A DNA stretch of 64,000 nt from DASSJF01 sp035934535 (GTDB taxonomy: Bacteria > Sysuimicrobiota > Sysuimicrobiia > Sysuimicrobiales > Segetimicrobiaceae): NCBI GenBank assembly GCA_035934535.1, contig DASYXS010000091.1, forward strand, positions 1 through 64,000, given 5' to 3'. Below, piece after piece: positions 16,001-24,553 of the stretch. Position 1 is the first letter of the stretch. Each line of letters starts with the position of its first letter. The notes beneath the pieces are model-generated. The model was not told where the DNA came from, searched no databases, and saw only the letters and a program-made list of their open reading frames with translations. The position numbers were made by a program, and so were the translations under genes.

Positions 16001-17759
16001 CACAACGCCACCAGTCCATGCGCCGCGACGCACGCGGTCGCGCCCCCCGCGGTCCGGTGCGATGACGCTCGTCGTCGCGGCGCTTCTCGCGTCCGTCCCC
16101 GATGCCGCGATCGTGGCCGCCGCAGGCCCGGCCGGCACGGTCACGGGCATCATGGTCGAGCCCGACGGCTCGGGTGCCCGTGTCGTGGTTGCCCTTGACG
16201 GACCCTTCCACTACCTGATCGATCGCCGCAACGACCGTGTTTTGATCGTTCTTGACCCCGTCAGCGCGGCGGCGGCCGACCACACCCTCACCATCGGTCC
16301 GGTGCGCAGCCTCCGGGTCCGATCCATCGCCGGTGTGCCGCCCCGCGCTGAGGTTACGATCTTCACCTCCGAACCCTTGCAGGCCGCGAATTCGTCCCTG
16401 GACGGGCACACGCTCGTCGTAAGACTCGTTCCCGCGCGCCGCGCCCCCACGACGGCGCTACATCTGCCCGCCGTGCCTCCCGCGCCGTCGCACGACCCCG
16501 CGGCACCCGAACGAATCGCGGGCCGGGTCGTCACCGCCCGCACCATGACCCTGGACGAAGGAACCGGCCGGCTGCTCGACGTGGAACGCGTGATCCGCGT
16601 GGCGGTCAGCGATCCGCGGATCGTCGGCGTGGTCCCCGTCAGCACCCGCGAAGTCCTCGTGACCGGCCGCGCCGCGGGGCGCGCGACGGTGTACGTCTGG
16701 GAAGGCGCCGACCGGCTCGTGTCCTACGCCATCGAGGTGCGCGCCGGCGACGATCCGTTGGGCGATCTGCGGCAGGCGCTGGCGGCGCTGCTTCCCGGGT
16801 CGGCGATTACCGTCACCGCCGTACGCGGAGCGCGGCCGAGCGCCGCGGCGCCGCTGCCGGCCGGCCCTTCACCCGCCGGCGCGCCCTCGCTCCCTCCGCT
16901 TCCGCGGGCCGATGCCGCGGCCTATCCGGGCTCAGGCGCGGGCCCCCGCGGAGTGGTCTTGAGCGGGACCGTTGAGACACAGGTTGACCGTGCCAAGGCC
17001 GAGGACGTGGCGCGCGCCTTCGTCGCGACCGTCGTCAACCTGTTGACGATCAGGCGGCCCGTGCAGTTCAGCCTCCAGGTCCAGGTCGTGGAACTCGATC
17101 GGAACGCGCAGCAGACCCTCGGGATCGCGTGGGGCGGCGGCCAGCAGACACCGGGATCCCCGCCGTCGCTCAACGGAGGCGTCTACAACCTTCAAGTCAT
17201 CACCTTGCCCGGGCTCTTGACCAACGGCCTCGATCTGTTGATCGCGCAGCTCGAAGCGCTCTCGCAGCGAGGCGAGGCGCGGTTGCTGGCCCGTCCCGGC
17301 CTGGTCGTTCTGGCGGGGCGAACCGCCTCGCTCCTCCTCGGCGGCCAGGTGCCGGTGCCCGTCGCCGGCGCGAACGGCACCGTGACCGTCGAGTACAAGG
17401 ACTTCGGCGTGATCCTGACGGTTCGGCCGGAGTATCAGGACGACGGCCGCCTATTCTTGTCAATCACGCCGGAAGTCAGCACGCTCGATTTCACGGACGC
17501 GATCAAGGTCAGCGGCTTCGAGATCCCGGCGCTGCGCGTGCGGCGCGTCCAGACGATGGTGGCGATGCGCCCGGGGGAGACGCTCGTGCTCGGCGGCCTC
17601 CTGCAGCGCGAGGACATCGCGCAGGCGCAGAAAATCCCGCTGCTCGCCGATCTTCCGATCATCGGCGCGCTCTTCCGGTCGCGCTCGTTCCAGCGTCACG
17701 AGAGCGACCTGCTGATCCTCGTGACACCGCAGCTCGTCGAGTCTCCAGCCACGCCATGA
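15987..17759 (+). CDS. cpaC: Tad pilus secretin (CpaC/RcpA)
   Basis: A 590-aa secretin that forms the pore for Flp pilus assembly. From ATG 15987 the N-terminus has a long basic n-region and a hydrophobic stretch MTLVVAALLASV, like an export signal; ATG 16062 would start inside that stretch and is the alternative. Residues about 30-150 are an AMIN-like beta domain (VVVALDGPFHYLIDRRND), about 180-250 are the pilus/BON-like N domain (RVAVSDPRIVGVVPVS, then VTGRAAGRATVYVWEG), a Pro/Ala linker follows, and about 330-585 form the secretin barrel ending with PGETLVLGGLLQRED and IPLLADLPIIGALFRS. A secretin implies an outer-membrane-like or thick envelope barrier. Confidence 0.88.
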   Translation: MFRYPTTPPVHAPRRTRSRPPRSGAMTLVVAALLASVPDAAIVAAAGPAGTVTGIMVEPDGSGARVVVALDGPFHYLIDRRNDRVLIVLDPVSAAAADHTLTIGPVRSLRVRSIAGVPPRAEVTIFTSEPLQAANSSLDGHTLVVRLVPARRAPTTALHLPAVPPAPSHDPAAPERIAGRVVTARTMTLDEGTGRLLDVERVIRVAVSDPRIVGVVPVSTREVLVTGRAAGRATVYVWEGADRLVSYAIEVRAGDDPLGDLRQALAALLPGSAITVTAVRGARPSAAAPLPAGPSPAGAPSLPPLPRADAAAYPGSGAGPRGVVLSGTVETQVDRAKAEDVARAFVATVVNLLTIRRPVQFSLQVQVVELDRNAQQTLGIAWGGGQQTPGSPPSLNGGVYNLQVITLPGLLTNGLDLLIAQLEALSQRGEARLLARPGLVVLAGRTASLLLGGQVPVPVAGANGTVTVEYKDFGVILTVRPEYQDDGRLFLSITPEVSTLDFTDAIKVSGFEIPALRVRRVQTMVAMRPGETLVLGGLLQREDIAQAQKIPLLADLPIIGALFRSRSFQRHESDLLILVTPQLVESPATP

Positions 17760-17773
17760 CAGGAGGGTTCATC

Positions 17774-17977
17774 ATGTGGACGGTTACGCTCCGCCTGTTC
17801 GCGCAGCGCATCGCGTCGGGATGGCTTCACGCCCCGGACGAACGAGGCCAGGGGATGTTGGAATACGCGGTGATCGGGGGCATCGTGATCGTCGGCGCGA
17901 TCGCCACGCTCGCGGCGCTGTCGGGTGCCCTGAACCAGATCTTTGCAAAGATCGCGAACACACTGTCCCAGTACTGA
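17774..17977 (+). CDS. flp: Flp/Fap-type pilin
   Basis: A 67-aa major pilin precursor. The processing site is ERGQGMLEYAVIGG: cleavage after the RG glycine would leave mature QGMLEYAVIG with Glu at +5 and Tyr at +6, the hallmark of Flp pilins. A single hydrophobic helix follows (VIGGIVIVGAIATLAALSGAL) and then a short polar C-terminus. ATG 17774 has AGGAGGG directly upstream (17761-17767), one of the best ribosome sites in the operon, as expected for an abundant subunit. The leader of about 27 residues is somewhat long for the family. Confidence 0.9.
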   Translation: MWTVTLRLFAQRIASGWLHAPDERGQGMLEYAVIGGIVIVGAIATLAALSGALNQIFAKIANTLSQY

Positions 17978-17983
17978 CGGCCA

Positions 17984-18715
17984 ATGTCGCGCCGCGGCAG
18001 GGTTCTCGGCACAGGGACGCGCACGGCGGGCGAACGCGGATCCGCCCTCCTCGAGCTGGCGCTCGCACTCCCCATCGTTCTGGCGCTCATCGGCGCGATC
18101 ATCGACGGCGGGTGGGCGCTGCACCAGGCCGCGCTCGTGACCGCGGCCGCGGAAGCGGCCCAGCGCGCCGTCGCGATCGAGGACACCGGCACCGGGCACT
18201 GTACGGGGGCGCCGACCGCGTCGTACGGCAGCCTCTCAGCCGCCGCGGCGGCCGCGGCCGCGCCGACGCTCAGTCCGTCGGGCATGTCCATCGCCCTCCG
18301 CTACGCGGAACCGGCATGCACGGGACGCATGCGCACCCTCATCGTGGACGTGACCTACACGCTGCGTGCGCTGACGCCGTGGTTTGCGGCCCTGCTGAAC
18401 GGCCGCCGGCTCACCGCGGAGGCCGGAGCCGCCGTGGAGGAACTGCCGCCGCCGTGGTGGGGCTCCGCCGGCCAGGTCCAGTCGGATCAAGCGCAGATTC
18501 AAGCGCAGCAGTCGCAGGTCGCGTCCCAGCAGGCCCAACTGGCGTCGCTGACGTGGGCCTACCAGGCGGTCCTGTCGGCCTATCAAGCGGCCTCTTCGGC
18601 CTACCAGGCCGAGGCGTCGCTCGCGTCGGCGCTGTCGCAAAGCGCGGCCTACTACTACGCACAGTGGCAGCAACTCGCCACCCAGGGAGCGGCCGATGGA
18701 ACGCACGAGCAGTAA
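17984..18715 (+). CDS. tadE: TadE-like pseudopilin with Gln/Tyr-rich C-terminal extension
   Basis: A 243-aa TadE-family minor pilin. The prepilin-like motif ERGSALLELALALPIV (residues about 17-32) precedes the single membrane helix, and the extracellular part contains a CxxxxP-type region with cysteines (HCTGA, PACTG). Unusually, residues about 160-240 form an extra tail: a Gln-rich heptad segment (QSDQAQIQAQQSQVASQQ) and three AYQAxxS repeats. Most TadE proteins end well before this. The 3' end overlaps cpaB by 20 bases. It is probably inserted in the inner membrane and processed with the pilin. Confidence 0.82.
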   Translation: MSRRGRVLGTGTRTAGERGSALLELALALPIVLALIGAIIDGGWALHQAALVTAAAEAAQRAVAIEDTGTGHCTGAPTASYGSLSAAAAAAAAPTLSPSGMSIALRYAEPACTGRMRTLIVDVTYTLRALTPWFAALLNGRRLTAEAGAAVEELPPPWWGSAGQVQSDQAQIQAQQSQVASQQAQLASLTWAYQAVLSAYQAASSAYQAEASLASALSQSAAYYYAQWQQLATQGAADGTHEQ

Positions 18716-19595
18716 CGCCGCGGTGCGCTTGGGACCGCTCGCCCTTCGGCTGCTCGCCCGCCGCCGGCGCTGGCTCCGGTGGGCGGCGATCGCTGTTGCC
18801 GCGCTGACCATTCTCTCGGCCGCCGCGCAGCTTCACCACCGGCCTCAGGCCCGGCACACAGCAACGCCGGCGGACCGTGCCCGGGTGCGGACGCCGGCGC
18901 CGCGGTTCCACGGCGTAGCGGGGATCGTGCCTCCCGGCATGCGCGCCGTCAACCTGATCGTGCCGGCCGCCGCGACGTTCGGGGGACGTCTCGCTCCATG
19001 GTCGCGCGTCGACGTGCTCGCCGCGTTCGACATGGGGCAGGAGCGCACGGTGCGGAGAGTGCTGACTTCCGGACTCGTGCTGCACGTCACGCCTCAGTTC
19101 GCGCCGGCCGCCGCGGGTGCGCCGTCGCCGCTGTCCCCGGCCGACGGCCGTTTCGGCCCGGCGCCGGTGGCCGAGGTGACGCTCGCGGTCCCGGCGGCGC
19201 GCGAGCGCGAGGTGATGATGGCGCAGGCATTCGGGCGGATGTTTGTGGCGGTCGAGCCGGCGACGATCGGTGGACCACAGGGCAACGAAACGGCCCGGCC
19301 GCACGGACGCTCCGCGACGGCACCGTCGCCGGCCGATGAGGCGCTCTCCCTCCGGCGCTATCTTGGCCTGCCCGCCGGCGCGTCTCCGGTCGCGGGTGCG
19401 CCGCCTCCGCTTCCGACGTCCGGCGGTCTGCCCCCGCCCCCGGCGCTCCCATGGCCGCCGGGAGCGGTGCCCCGGCCGGGCGCGCCGGGGGATGTCTCCC
19501 GCGACTCCGCCCGCCGACCGGATGCCCGCCCCGGCGACGTCACGATCGAGGTCATTGAGGACACGATGCGGACCTTCGTAGAGGTGCTGCCGTGA
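18696..19595 (+). CDS. cpaB: Flp pilus assembly protein CpaB/RcpC
   Basis: A 299-aa periplasmic assembly factor anchored by one N-terminal helix (LRWAAIAVAALTILSAAAQL, about 26-45). The family signature GIVPPGMRAVNLIVP (about 75-90) is followed by the SAF-type beta domain with VDVLAAFDMG and TRRVLTSGLVLHV-like strands. Residues about 215-270 are Pro-rich and poorly conserved. It begins within the tadE gene and ends in a GTGA overlap with the next gene, consistent with one polycistronic transcript. The family links the secretin to the inner-membrane platform. Confidence 0.82.
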   Translation: MERTSSNAAVRLGPLALRLLARRRRWLRWAAIAVAALTILSAAAQLHHRPQARHTATPADRARVRTPAPRFHGVAGIVPPGMRAVNLIVPAAATFGGRLAPWSRVDVLAAFDMGQERTVRRVLTSGLVLHVTPQFAPAAAGAPSPLSPADGRFGPAPVAEVTLAVPAAREREVMMAQAFGRMFVAVEPATIGGPQGNETARPHGRSATAPSPADEALSLRRYLGLPAGASPVAGAPPPLPTSGGLPPPPALPWPPGAVPRPGAPGDVSRDSARRPDARPGDVTIEVIEDTMRTFVEVLP

Positions 19596-20164
19596 TCATC
19601 GCCGCGCTGGGCGTCACGCTCGCGGCGTTCTTAGGGTTCACCGCACTCGCAGTCGATGTGGCCAATGGGTACGTCGCACGCGGGATCCTCCAGCACGCCG
19701 TCGACGATGCGGCCCTCACCGCCCGGCGGTGGAGCGCGCAGGTCGACGATCCCGGAGTTGATCCGGGCGCCGTGCGGTCGCAGGCGGTCGCCGCGGCGAT
19801 CGCCGTCGCCCGGCGGGACGTGCAGGCGCACGGGCTGGGAGATGTGACGGCCCTCGACGCCACGGTGGCGGGCTCGCGGCTGCGAATCGCGGCCCGCGCG
19901 TCGATCCGTACGTGGTTTCTGCAGGCCCTCGGCATCGCCACGTGGCTGCCGTCCGCCTCCTCGGACGTCACATTGTGGACGCCGGCCGCGCCCGCCGGCC
20001 ACGCCGGACCCGCTCCCAGTGTGACGCTTCCGGAGAGCCCCGGCGGAGCCGGGGGCGCGCAGCAGGGGGAAGCCGCTCCGGAACCCGCTCCCTCCGACGG
20101 GTCGTCGGGAGCCCCCCCCGATTCGCCGGCCTCGGGCGGCGGCGACATAATGGAAGGGCCATGA
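19592..20164 (+). CDS. tadG: TadG-like pilus protein
   Basis: A 190-aa protein with an N-terminal membrane helix (ALGVTLAAFLGFTALAVDVANGY) and the TadG/Tad-domain signature DVANGYVARGILQHAVDDAALTA. It lacks the large von Willebrand-type domain of long TadG proteins, so it is a short form. The C-terminal 60 residues are Pro/Gly/Ser-rich. The start GTG 19592 overlaps the cpaB stop, and its stop overlaps the cpaE ATG. It is probably a minor pilin-like component at the cell surface. Confidence 0.75.
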   Translation: MIIAALGVTLAAFLGFTALAVDVANGYVARGILQHAVDDAALTARRWSAQVDDPGVDPGAVRSQAVAAAIAVARRDVQAHGLGDVTALDATVAGSRLRIAARASIRTWFLQALGIATWLPSASSDVTLWTPAAPAGHAGPAPSVTLPESPGGAGGAQQGEAAPEPAPSDGSSGAPPDSPASGGGDIMEGP

Positions 20165-21300
20165 ACGAACAGCCGTACCTGATCGTCTGTCACGCGAATC
20201 CCGATGTCCGGGCGCGCCTCGCCGTCTCTCTGCGCGACGTTGGACGGGTGGACTGCGTCGAGCAGTTGGATGCGGTGCTGAACCTGCTGGCGCTCGCGGC
20301 CGCGGACTGCCTCGTCGCGGAGCTGCCGGCGGCCGGGGCCGCGCGGGCCGTGCTGGGCCGCATTGTGGCGGCGTATCCGGATACGCACGTGATCGCCACC
20401 GCGGCGTCGCTGCCGTTCGAGGACGCGCGAGACGTGCTGCGGTTGGGAATTCACGATATCGCATCCGCCCCGCTCGACCCCGTCGCGGTCGCCGCCGCTG
20501 TGCGCGAAGGCCTGACACGCCGGCACGCCGCCGAGACGCCGAGACTTCGCGGCACGGCGATTCTGGTGGCGTCCGGGAAAGGCGGGGTCGGCTGCACCGC
20601 CATCGCGCTCCACCTCGCCGCGGCGCTTGCCCGGCACGGGACCGCGGCCCTCGTCGATGCCGACGCGCCGCCGTTCGGCGCCATGACCGCCGCGGCCGAC
20701 CTGGACACCGGTTCCAGCATCGCCGCGCTCGTGCGGCAGCGTCTTCCGATCGAGCCGCGGGTGCTTCGGCGCGTCGGACTCGCGCACGCCGCGGGTTTTG
20801 CGACGTTCGCCCTCTGGGCGGCGCCGGGGGACGCCGATGAAGTCGCCGACGCCATCCCGGCGACGCTGGATGCCCTGACCGCAAGCCTGCCCTTCGTGGT
20901 GGTCGATCTCGGCCGTCCGGTGCTGCCGGCGCAGCGGCTGCTGGCCCGGCGCGCCGCGGTGGCGGTGGCCGTCGCCGCCCTCGATCTGCTGGCGCTGCGG
21001 AGCGTCCGCACGCTCATCGACCTGCTGGCCTCGGACGGCGTCGCCCGGATCCTACCGGTGCTCAATCGTGACGGCGGCGCGGCCTCGTACACCGTAGGGC
21101 AGGCGGAGGCGGCGCTCGGGATGCCGTTCGCCGCCGTGCTGCCGGAGACGCCTCGGCTGCGCGGCTGCCTGGACGACGGCACGCTCGTCGGCGCCGCCGC
21201 ACCCGAGGACCCGTGGTGGCGCCGCATCGAGGGCATCGCGCTGGACATTGTCGACCGCCGGCGCCGGGAATTCCGCGGCGCCCTCGGCTCGACGGCGTGA
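20161..21300 (+). CDS. cpaE: CpaE-family pilus localisation ATPase
   Basis: A 379-aa two-domain protein. Residues 1-125 are a receiver-like domain (YLIVCHANPDVRARLAVSLRDVG) without a clear phospho-acceptor context. Residues about 130-370 are a MinD/ParA-type ATPase with a deviant Walker A, ASGKGGVGCTAIALHLA, where the usual GGVGKT reads GGVGCT, so the second lysine is replaced. A VDADAP segment and a VVVDLGRP Walker-B-like strand are present. CpaE proteins position the secretion ATPase and platform at the pole. ATG 20161 overlaps the tadG stop. Confidence 0.85.
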   Translation: MNEQPYLIVCHANPDVRARLAVSLRDVGRVDCVEQLDAVLNLLALAAADCLVAELPAAGAARAVLGRIVAAYPDTHVIATAASLPFEDARDVLRLGIHDIASAPLDPVAVAAAVREGLTRRHAAETPRLRGTAILVASGKGGVGCTAIALHLAAALARHGTAALVDADAPPFGAMTAAADLDTGSSIAALVRQRLPIEPRVLRRVGLAHAAGFATFALWAAPGDADEVADAIPATLDALTASLPFVVVDLGRPVLPAQRLLARRAAVAVAVAALDLLALRSVRTLIDLLASDGVARILPVLNRDGGAASYTVGQAEAALGMPFAAVLPETPRLRGCLDDGTLVGAAAPEDPWWRRIEGIALDIVDRRRREFRGALGSTA

Positions 21301-22586
21301 GCCACCCGCGTCAACCGTCCGGTCCGTCCGCGGCGCCGGCCGGCCGGATGCCGGTCCCCGGCGATATCCGCGCCGCCCTCTACGCGCGGCTGCTGGATGA
21401 TGTCGAACGGCACGCGCTTGCGGGACAGGACCGCGCGATCGTGCGGTCCTACCTCGAAGAGATCCTCGCGCGGTACCTGCGGGAGTACCCGCACCTTTCC
21501 CAGGCCGAGACCGACCGCATCATCCGCGATCTGTGCGACGACATCGTGGGGTTTGGACCGCTCGAACCGCTGCTGCGGGATCCTCACATCACCGACATCA
21601 TGGTGAACCGGTACGACCGGGTCTACGCCCAGCGCCACGGCGTCAAGGTCCAGACCGCCGTGCGGTTCCGCGACGAAGAGCACCTGCGCTTCGTCATCGC
21701 CCGGATTGCCGAGCTTGGCGGCCGCCGCATCGACGCGTCGACGCCGATGGCGGACGTCAGGATGCCGCAGGGCTTCCGTGCGCACGCGGCGATTCCGCCG
21801 GTCGCCGTCGGCGGATCGTGCCTCGCGATCCGTCTCTTTCCGGCGCAGCCGCACACGCTCGACGGCCTGGTCGGCCGCGGCGCCTTCGGCCCCGAGGTCG
21901 CGGACTACCTCACGCACGCGGTACGCCACAAGCTGAACGTGCTGTTCACGGGCGGGACCGGCGCCGGCAAGACGAGCCTGCTGAACGCCTGCGCCGCGGC
22001 GATGTCGCCGGACGAACGTGTCGTGTCGATCGAAGAAGCGGCGGAGCTGCGGCTCCCGCTCGACAACTGGATCCGCTGGGAGACCCGCGCGCCGAACATC
22101 GAGGGCCGGGGCGAGATCACGCAGGCCCATCTCGTACGGCACGCGCTGCGGCAGAACCCGGATCGCATCATCGTGGGCGAGGTTCGCGGGGGCGAAGCCC
22201 TGGACATGCTGCAGGCGATGAACACGGGCCACCGTGGGAGCATGAGCACGCTGCACGCCAACGGGCCCGTCCATGCGCTCGACCGGCTCGAGGTGCTGGC
22301 GCGGTGGGACTCGGGGCTGCCGGGCGATGTCGTCCGCCGGCTCATCGCCGGCGCGATCGAGACAATCGTCCACCTCGAGCGGCGCCCCGACGGACGCCGC
22401 GCCGTGGTGGAGATCAGCGAGGTGACCGGATCCGATCGCGACGCCGTTCAGCTGCAGACGGTGTTCCGCTGGGATCGCGACCGCGACGCGCCCGCCTGGA
22501 CCGGCGTGCCGTCCCGCCTGCGCCAGCGTTTGCGCCGACTCGGCGCGCCCGCGCCGTTGTTCGAGACCAGGCCGGCGGCCGGATAG
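21297..22586 (+). CDS. cpaF: Flp pilus assembly ATPase CpaF/TadA
   Basis: A 429-aa type II/IV secretion ATPase that powers pilus assembly. The start is GTG 21297, overlapping the cpaE stop (GTGA); ATG 21348 is an alternative. Marks are the N-terminal helical domain, GFGPLEPLLRDPHITDIMVN, Walker A FTGGTGAGKTSLLNA (about 218-232), the Asp box VVSIEEAAELRLP, Walker B region PDRIIVGEVRGGEALDMLQAMNTGH and the His box SMSTLHAN. All functional motifs are intact. It acts as a cytoplasmic hexamer under TadB/TadC. Confidence 0.94.
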   Translation: MSHPRQPSGPSAAPAGRMPVPGDIRAALYARLLDDVERHALAGQDRAIVRSYLEEILARYLREYPHLSQAETDRIIRDLCDDIVGFGPLEPLLRDPHITDIMVNRYDRVYAQRHGVKVQTAVRFRDEEHLRFVIARIAELGGRRIDASTPMADVRMPQGFRAHAAIPPVAVGGSCLAIRLFPAQPHTLDGLVGRGAFGPEVADYLTHAVRHKLNVLFTGGTGAGKTSLLNACAAAMSPDERVVSIEEAAELRLPLDNWIRWETRAPNIEGRGEITQAHLVRHALRQNPDRIIVGEVRGGEALDMLQAMNTGHRGSMSTLHANGPVHALDRLEVLARWDSGLPGDVVRRLIAGAIETIVHLERRPDGRRAVVEISEVTGSDRDAVQLQTVFRWDRDRDAPAWTGVPSRLRQRLRRLGAPAPLFETRPAAG

Positions 22587-22590
22587 CGCC

Positions 22591-23514
22591 GTGGTGCTCG
22601 TCGCATTCCTGGCGCTGCTGTCGGCGGTCCTATTCGCCGGCGGCCGCGATGCGGCGAGCGCGCCGCGACCGGCCGCGCGCAGGCTGCTCCGGTATCTGAG
22701 GCACGACGCGTCTCGCAACGATGGGCGCGCCGTCTTTGCCCGCGCCGATCGCCTCGTCCTCCGGATGCCGTTCGGCGCCGCCCTCGAGCGGCACCTCGCA
22801 CAGGCCGGCGCCGTCATGCCCGTGTCCGCGTTCCTCCTCTGGACCGCGGCCGGCGTCTCGACCGCGGCGGGGCTCGCGAGCGCGCTCGTCGGGGCGCGCC
22901 TCGGCGTCCTCGCCGCGCCGGTCGCGGCGATTGGGGCGCACGCCCTGCTGCAAACGGCGCGGGGACGCCGGATCCGGCGGATGGAGACGCAGCTGCCCGG
23001 CGCACTCGACATGCTGGTGGGCCAGCTCCGGTCCCATCGGTCGATCGGCGAGGCCATCTCCGACGTCGCGCAGTGGATCCCGGAGCCGCTCGGCGGCGAA
23101 TGGGCCAGGGTCGCCGAGGAACTGCGACTCGGCGAGCCGCTGCCGCGAGCATTGGAACGTCTTCGAGACAGGGTGCCCGCGCCCGCGGTCCCGGCGATCG
23201 CCACCGCGATTGCCGTCGCGGATCGCACCGGCGCCAATCTGGCGGAGTGCCTCATCCGCCAGGCGGCCGCGGCGCGCGCGCAGATCGCGTTTCGCCACGA
23301 GGTGAGCGCGCTGACCGCCCACGCCCGCGCGACGGGGGCGACCCTGGCCTTCCTTCCCGTGGTCGTCGCGGGGGCGATGGTGCTCCTCGACCCCGGCGTG
23401 TTTGCCCCAATGGTGGACACCGCGCCGGGCCGTATCCTGCTCGGTGCGGCGGCCGTCATGGAGTTCGCGGGCTGGCAGATCGTCCGTTGGATGATCCGGC
23501 GCGTGGAGCCGTGA
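22591..23514 (+). CDS. tadB: Tad pilus inner-membrane platform protein TadB
   Basis: A 307-aa platform protein with N-terminal hydrophobic segments, a cytoplasmic T2SSF domain (METQLPGALDMLVGQLRSHRSIGEAISD to IRQAAAARAQIAFRHEVSALTA) and C-terminal helices (TLAFLPVVVAGAMVLLDPGVF). The motif LPGALDMLVGQLRSHRSI corresponds to the usual LPDALDLLA-x-x-LRAG-x-S segment. It lies 4 bases after cpaF and pairs with TadC to form the rotor under the pilus. Confidence 0.88.
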   Translation: MVLVAFLALLSAVLFAGGRDAASAPRPAARRLLRYLRHDASRNDGRAVFARADRLVLRMPFGAALERHLAQAGAVMPVSAFLLWTAAGVSTAAGLASALVGARLGVLAAPVAAIGAHALLQTARGRRIRRMETQLPGALDMLVGQLRSHRSIGEAISDVAQWIPEPLGGEWARVAEELRLGEPLPRALERLRDRVPAPAVPAIATAIAVADRTGANLAECLIRQAAAARAQIAFRHEVSALTAHARATGATLAFLPVVVAGAMVLLDPGVFAPMVDTAPGRILLGAAAVMEFAGWQIVRWMIRRVEP

Positions 23515-23524
23515 GCGACGCGCG

Positions 23525-24211
23525 ATGAGCGGTTGGGACGTTGTGGCGGCGATGGGGCTCCTCGATGCCGCGCTGTGGGCCTGCGCCGTCATCCCGCGCC
23601 CGCCGGCGCCGGCGTTCCAACGGCTCGTCACTCACTGCCGCGCGTCCGGGGGAAACGCCGCGCCGCAGGGCTTCGAGCGTTCGCCCTCCGGCAAACGGAC
23701 CGAGCCGGGATCCGCGGCCCGCCCCCGGCGGCGCTCCGGCCGCGCGGCGGATCTTCGCGCGCTTCGGCAGGCGCTTCCGGACGCGCTGGACACGCTCGCC
23801 CTCTGCCTGCGCGCCGGCCTCGGTTTGCACGAGGCCGTGGCCGAATACGCGAAGACCGCCACCGGCTCCGCCGGCGATGCGTTTCGAGGGTATCTGGCGG
23901 AACTCGCAGTCGGCCGGGCGCCGGATGACGCGCTCGAGGGCTTGGCCCGACGCTATCCGCTCGACGAGGTCGCCGCCGCGGCCGCGGCGGTCGCGCAGAG
24001 CCTGCGCATCGGCGCGCCGCTCGCCGAGGTGTTCGAAACACAGGCGGCCCACTGCCGGGCGCTCGCGCTTCATCGGTCTCGCGAGGCGGCGCACAAACTC
24101 TCGACACAACTCGTGCTGCCGCTCGTGGTGTTCTTCTTTCCGGCGGTGTTCATCATCGGGCTCGGTCCCGTCGCGCTCAGGATCGCCCGCCTCGCCGGTG
24201 TGATTCGATGA
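23525..24211 (+). CDS. tadC: Tad pilus inner-membrane platform protein TadC
   Basis: A 228-aa T2SSF-domain protein, shorter than typical TadC (about 300 aa), with one N-terminal hydrophobic segment, a basic linker and the conserved core LRQALPDALDTLALCLRAGLGLHEAV and AEVFETQAAHCRALALHRSREAAHKLSTQLVLPLVVFFFPAVFII (shown in part here by ALDTLALCLRAGL and KLSTQLVLPLVVFFF). The final helix matches the TadC end. It is the last pilus gene; no prepilin peptidase follows. Confidence 0.86.
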   Translation: MSGWDVVAAMGLLDAALWACAVIPRPPAPAFQRLVTHCRASGGNAAPQGFERSPSGKRTEPGSAARPRRRSGRAADLRALRQALPDALDTLALCLRAGLGLHEAVAEYAKTATGSAGDAFRGYLAELAVGRAPDDALEGLARRYPLDEVAAAAAAVAQSLRIGAPLAEVFETQAAHCRALALHRSREAAHKLSTQLVLPLVVFFFPAVFIIGLGPVALRIARLAGVIR

Positions 24212-24272
24212 CGCCTATCGTGTGTACCGCCGCGACGTGCCGGCTCCGTTAATGTTAGATGGAGGAACGCCG

Positions 24273-24541
24273 ATGGCGACCGATGCCTTGGAGGCCCGCA
24301 TCACTCACTTCGAAGGTGCGTTTGACCAGATGGACAAGCGCGTCGGATCCGTCGAAGCGCGGCCCGGATCCGTCGAAACGCGCCTTAGCCCTCTAGAACA
24401 TCAGTCCAGGATTTCCGGCTGGAAGTTCATGCGGATTTCCGCGGTCTTCGGGCCGAGATGCGCGAGCAGTTTCGTTGGGTTCTCGGCCTTCTGGTCGTAG
24501 CGATCCTGTCTCCGGCGATCCTCCGGCTGCTAGGCCACTGA
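24273..24541 (+). pseudogene. Frameshifted coiled-coil protein with C-terminal membrane helix
   Basis: ATG 24273 has GGAGG seven bases upstream and starts MATDALEARITHFEGAFDQMDKRV, followed by the near-repeats VGSVEARPGSVETRLSPLEHQ, a short coiled coil. Near 24410 coding quality shifts to the -1 frame: FRLEVHADFRGLRAEMREQF followed by the hydrophobic helix VLGLLVVAILSPAILRLL and a stop at 24539-24541. Joined, the two halves give an ordinary small tail-anchored coiled-coil protein of about 90 aa. In the uninterrupted frame the helix is lost (stop at 24500). This is a single-base indel, a sequencing error, or possibly a programmed -1 shift. Confidence 0.65.
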
Positions 24542-24553
24542 CGTTTCCCGATC

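Noticed and set aside
20451..23459. 1002-aa minus-strand ORF opposite the pilus genes
   Set aside because: Antisense of cpaE-cpaF-tadB, all of which have full family motifs. Long antisense frames are expected at this GC content.
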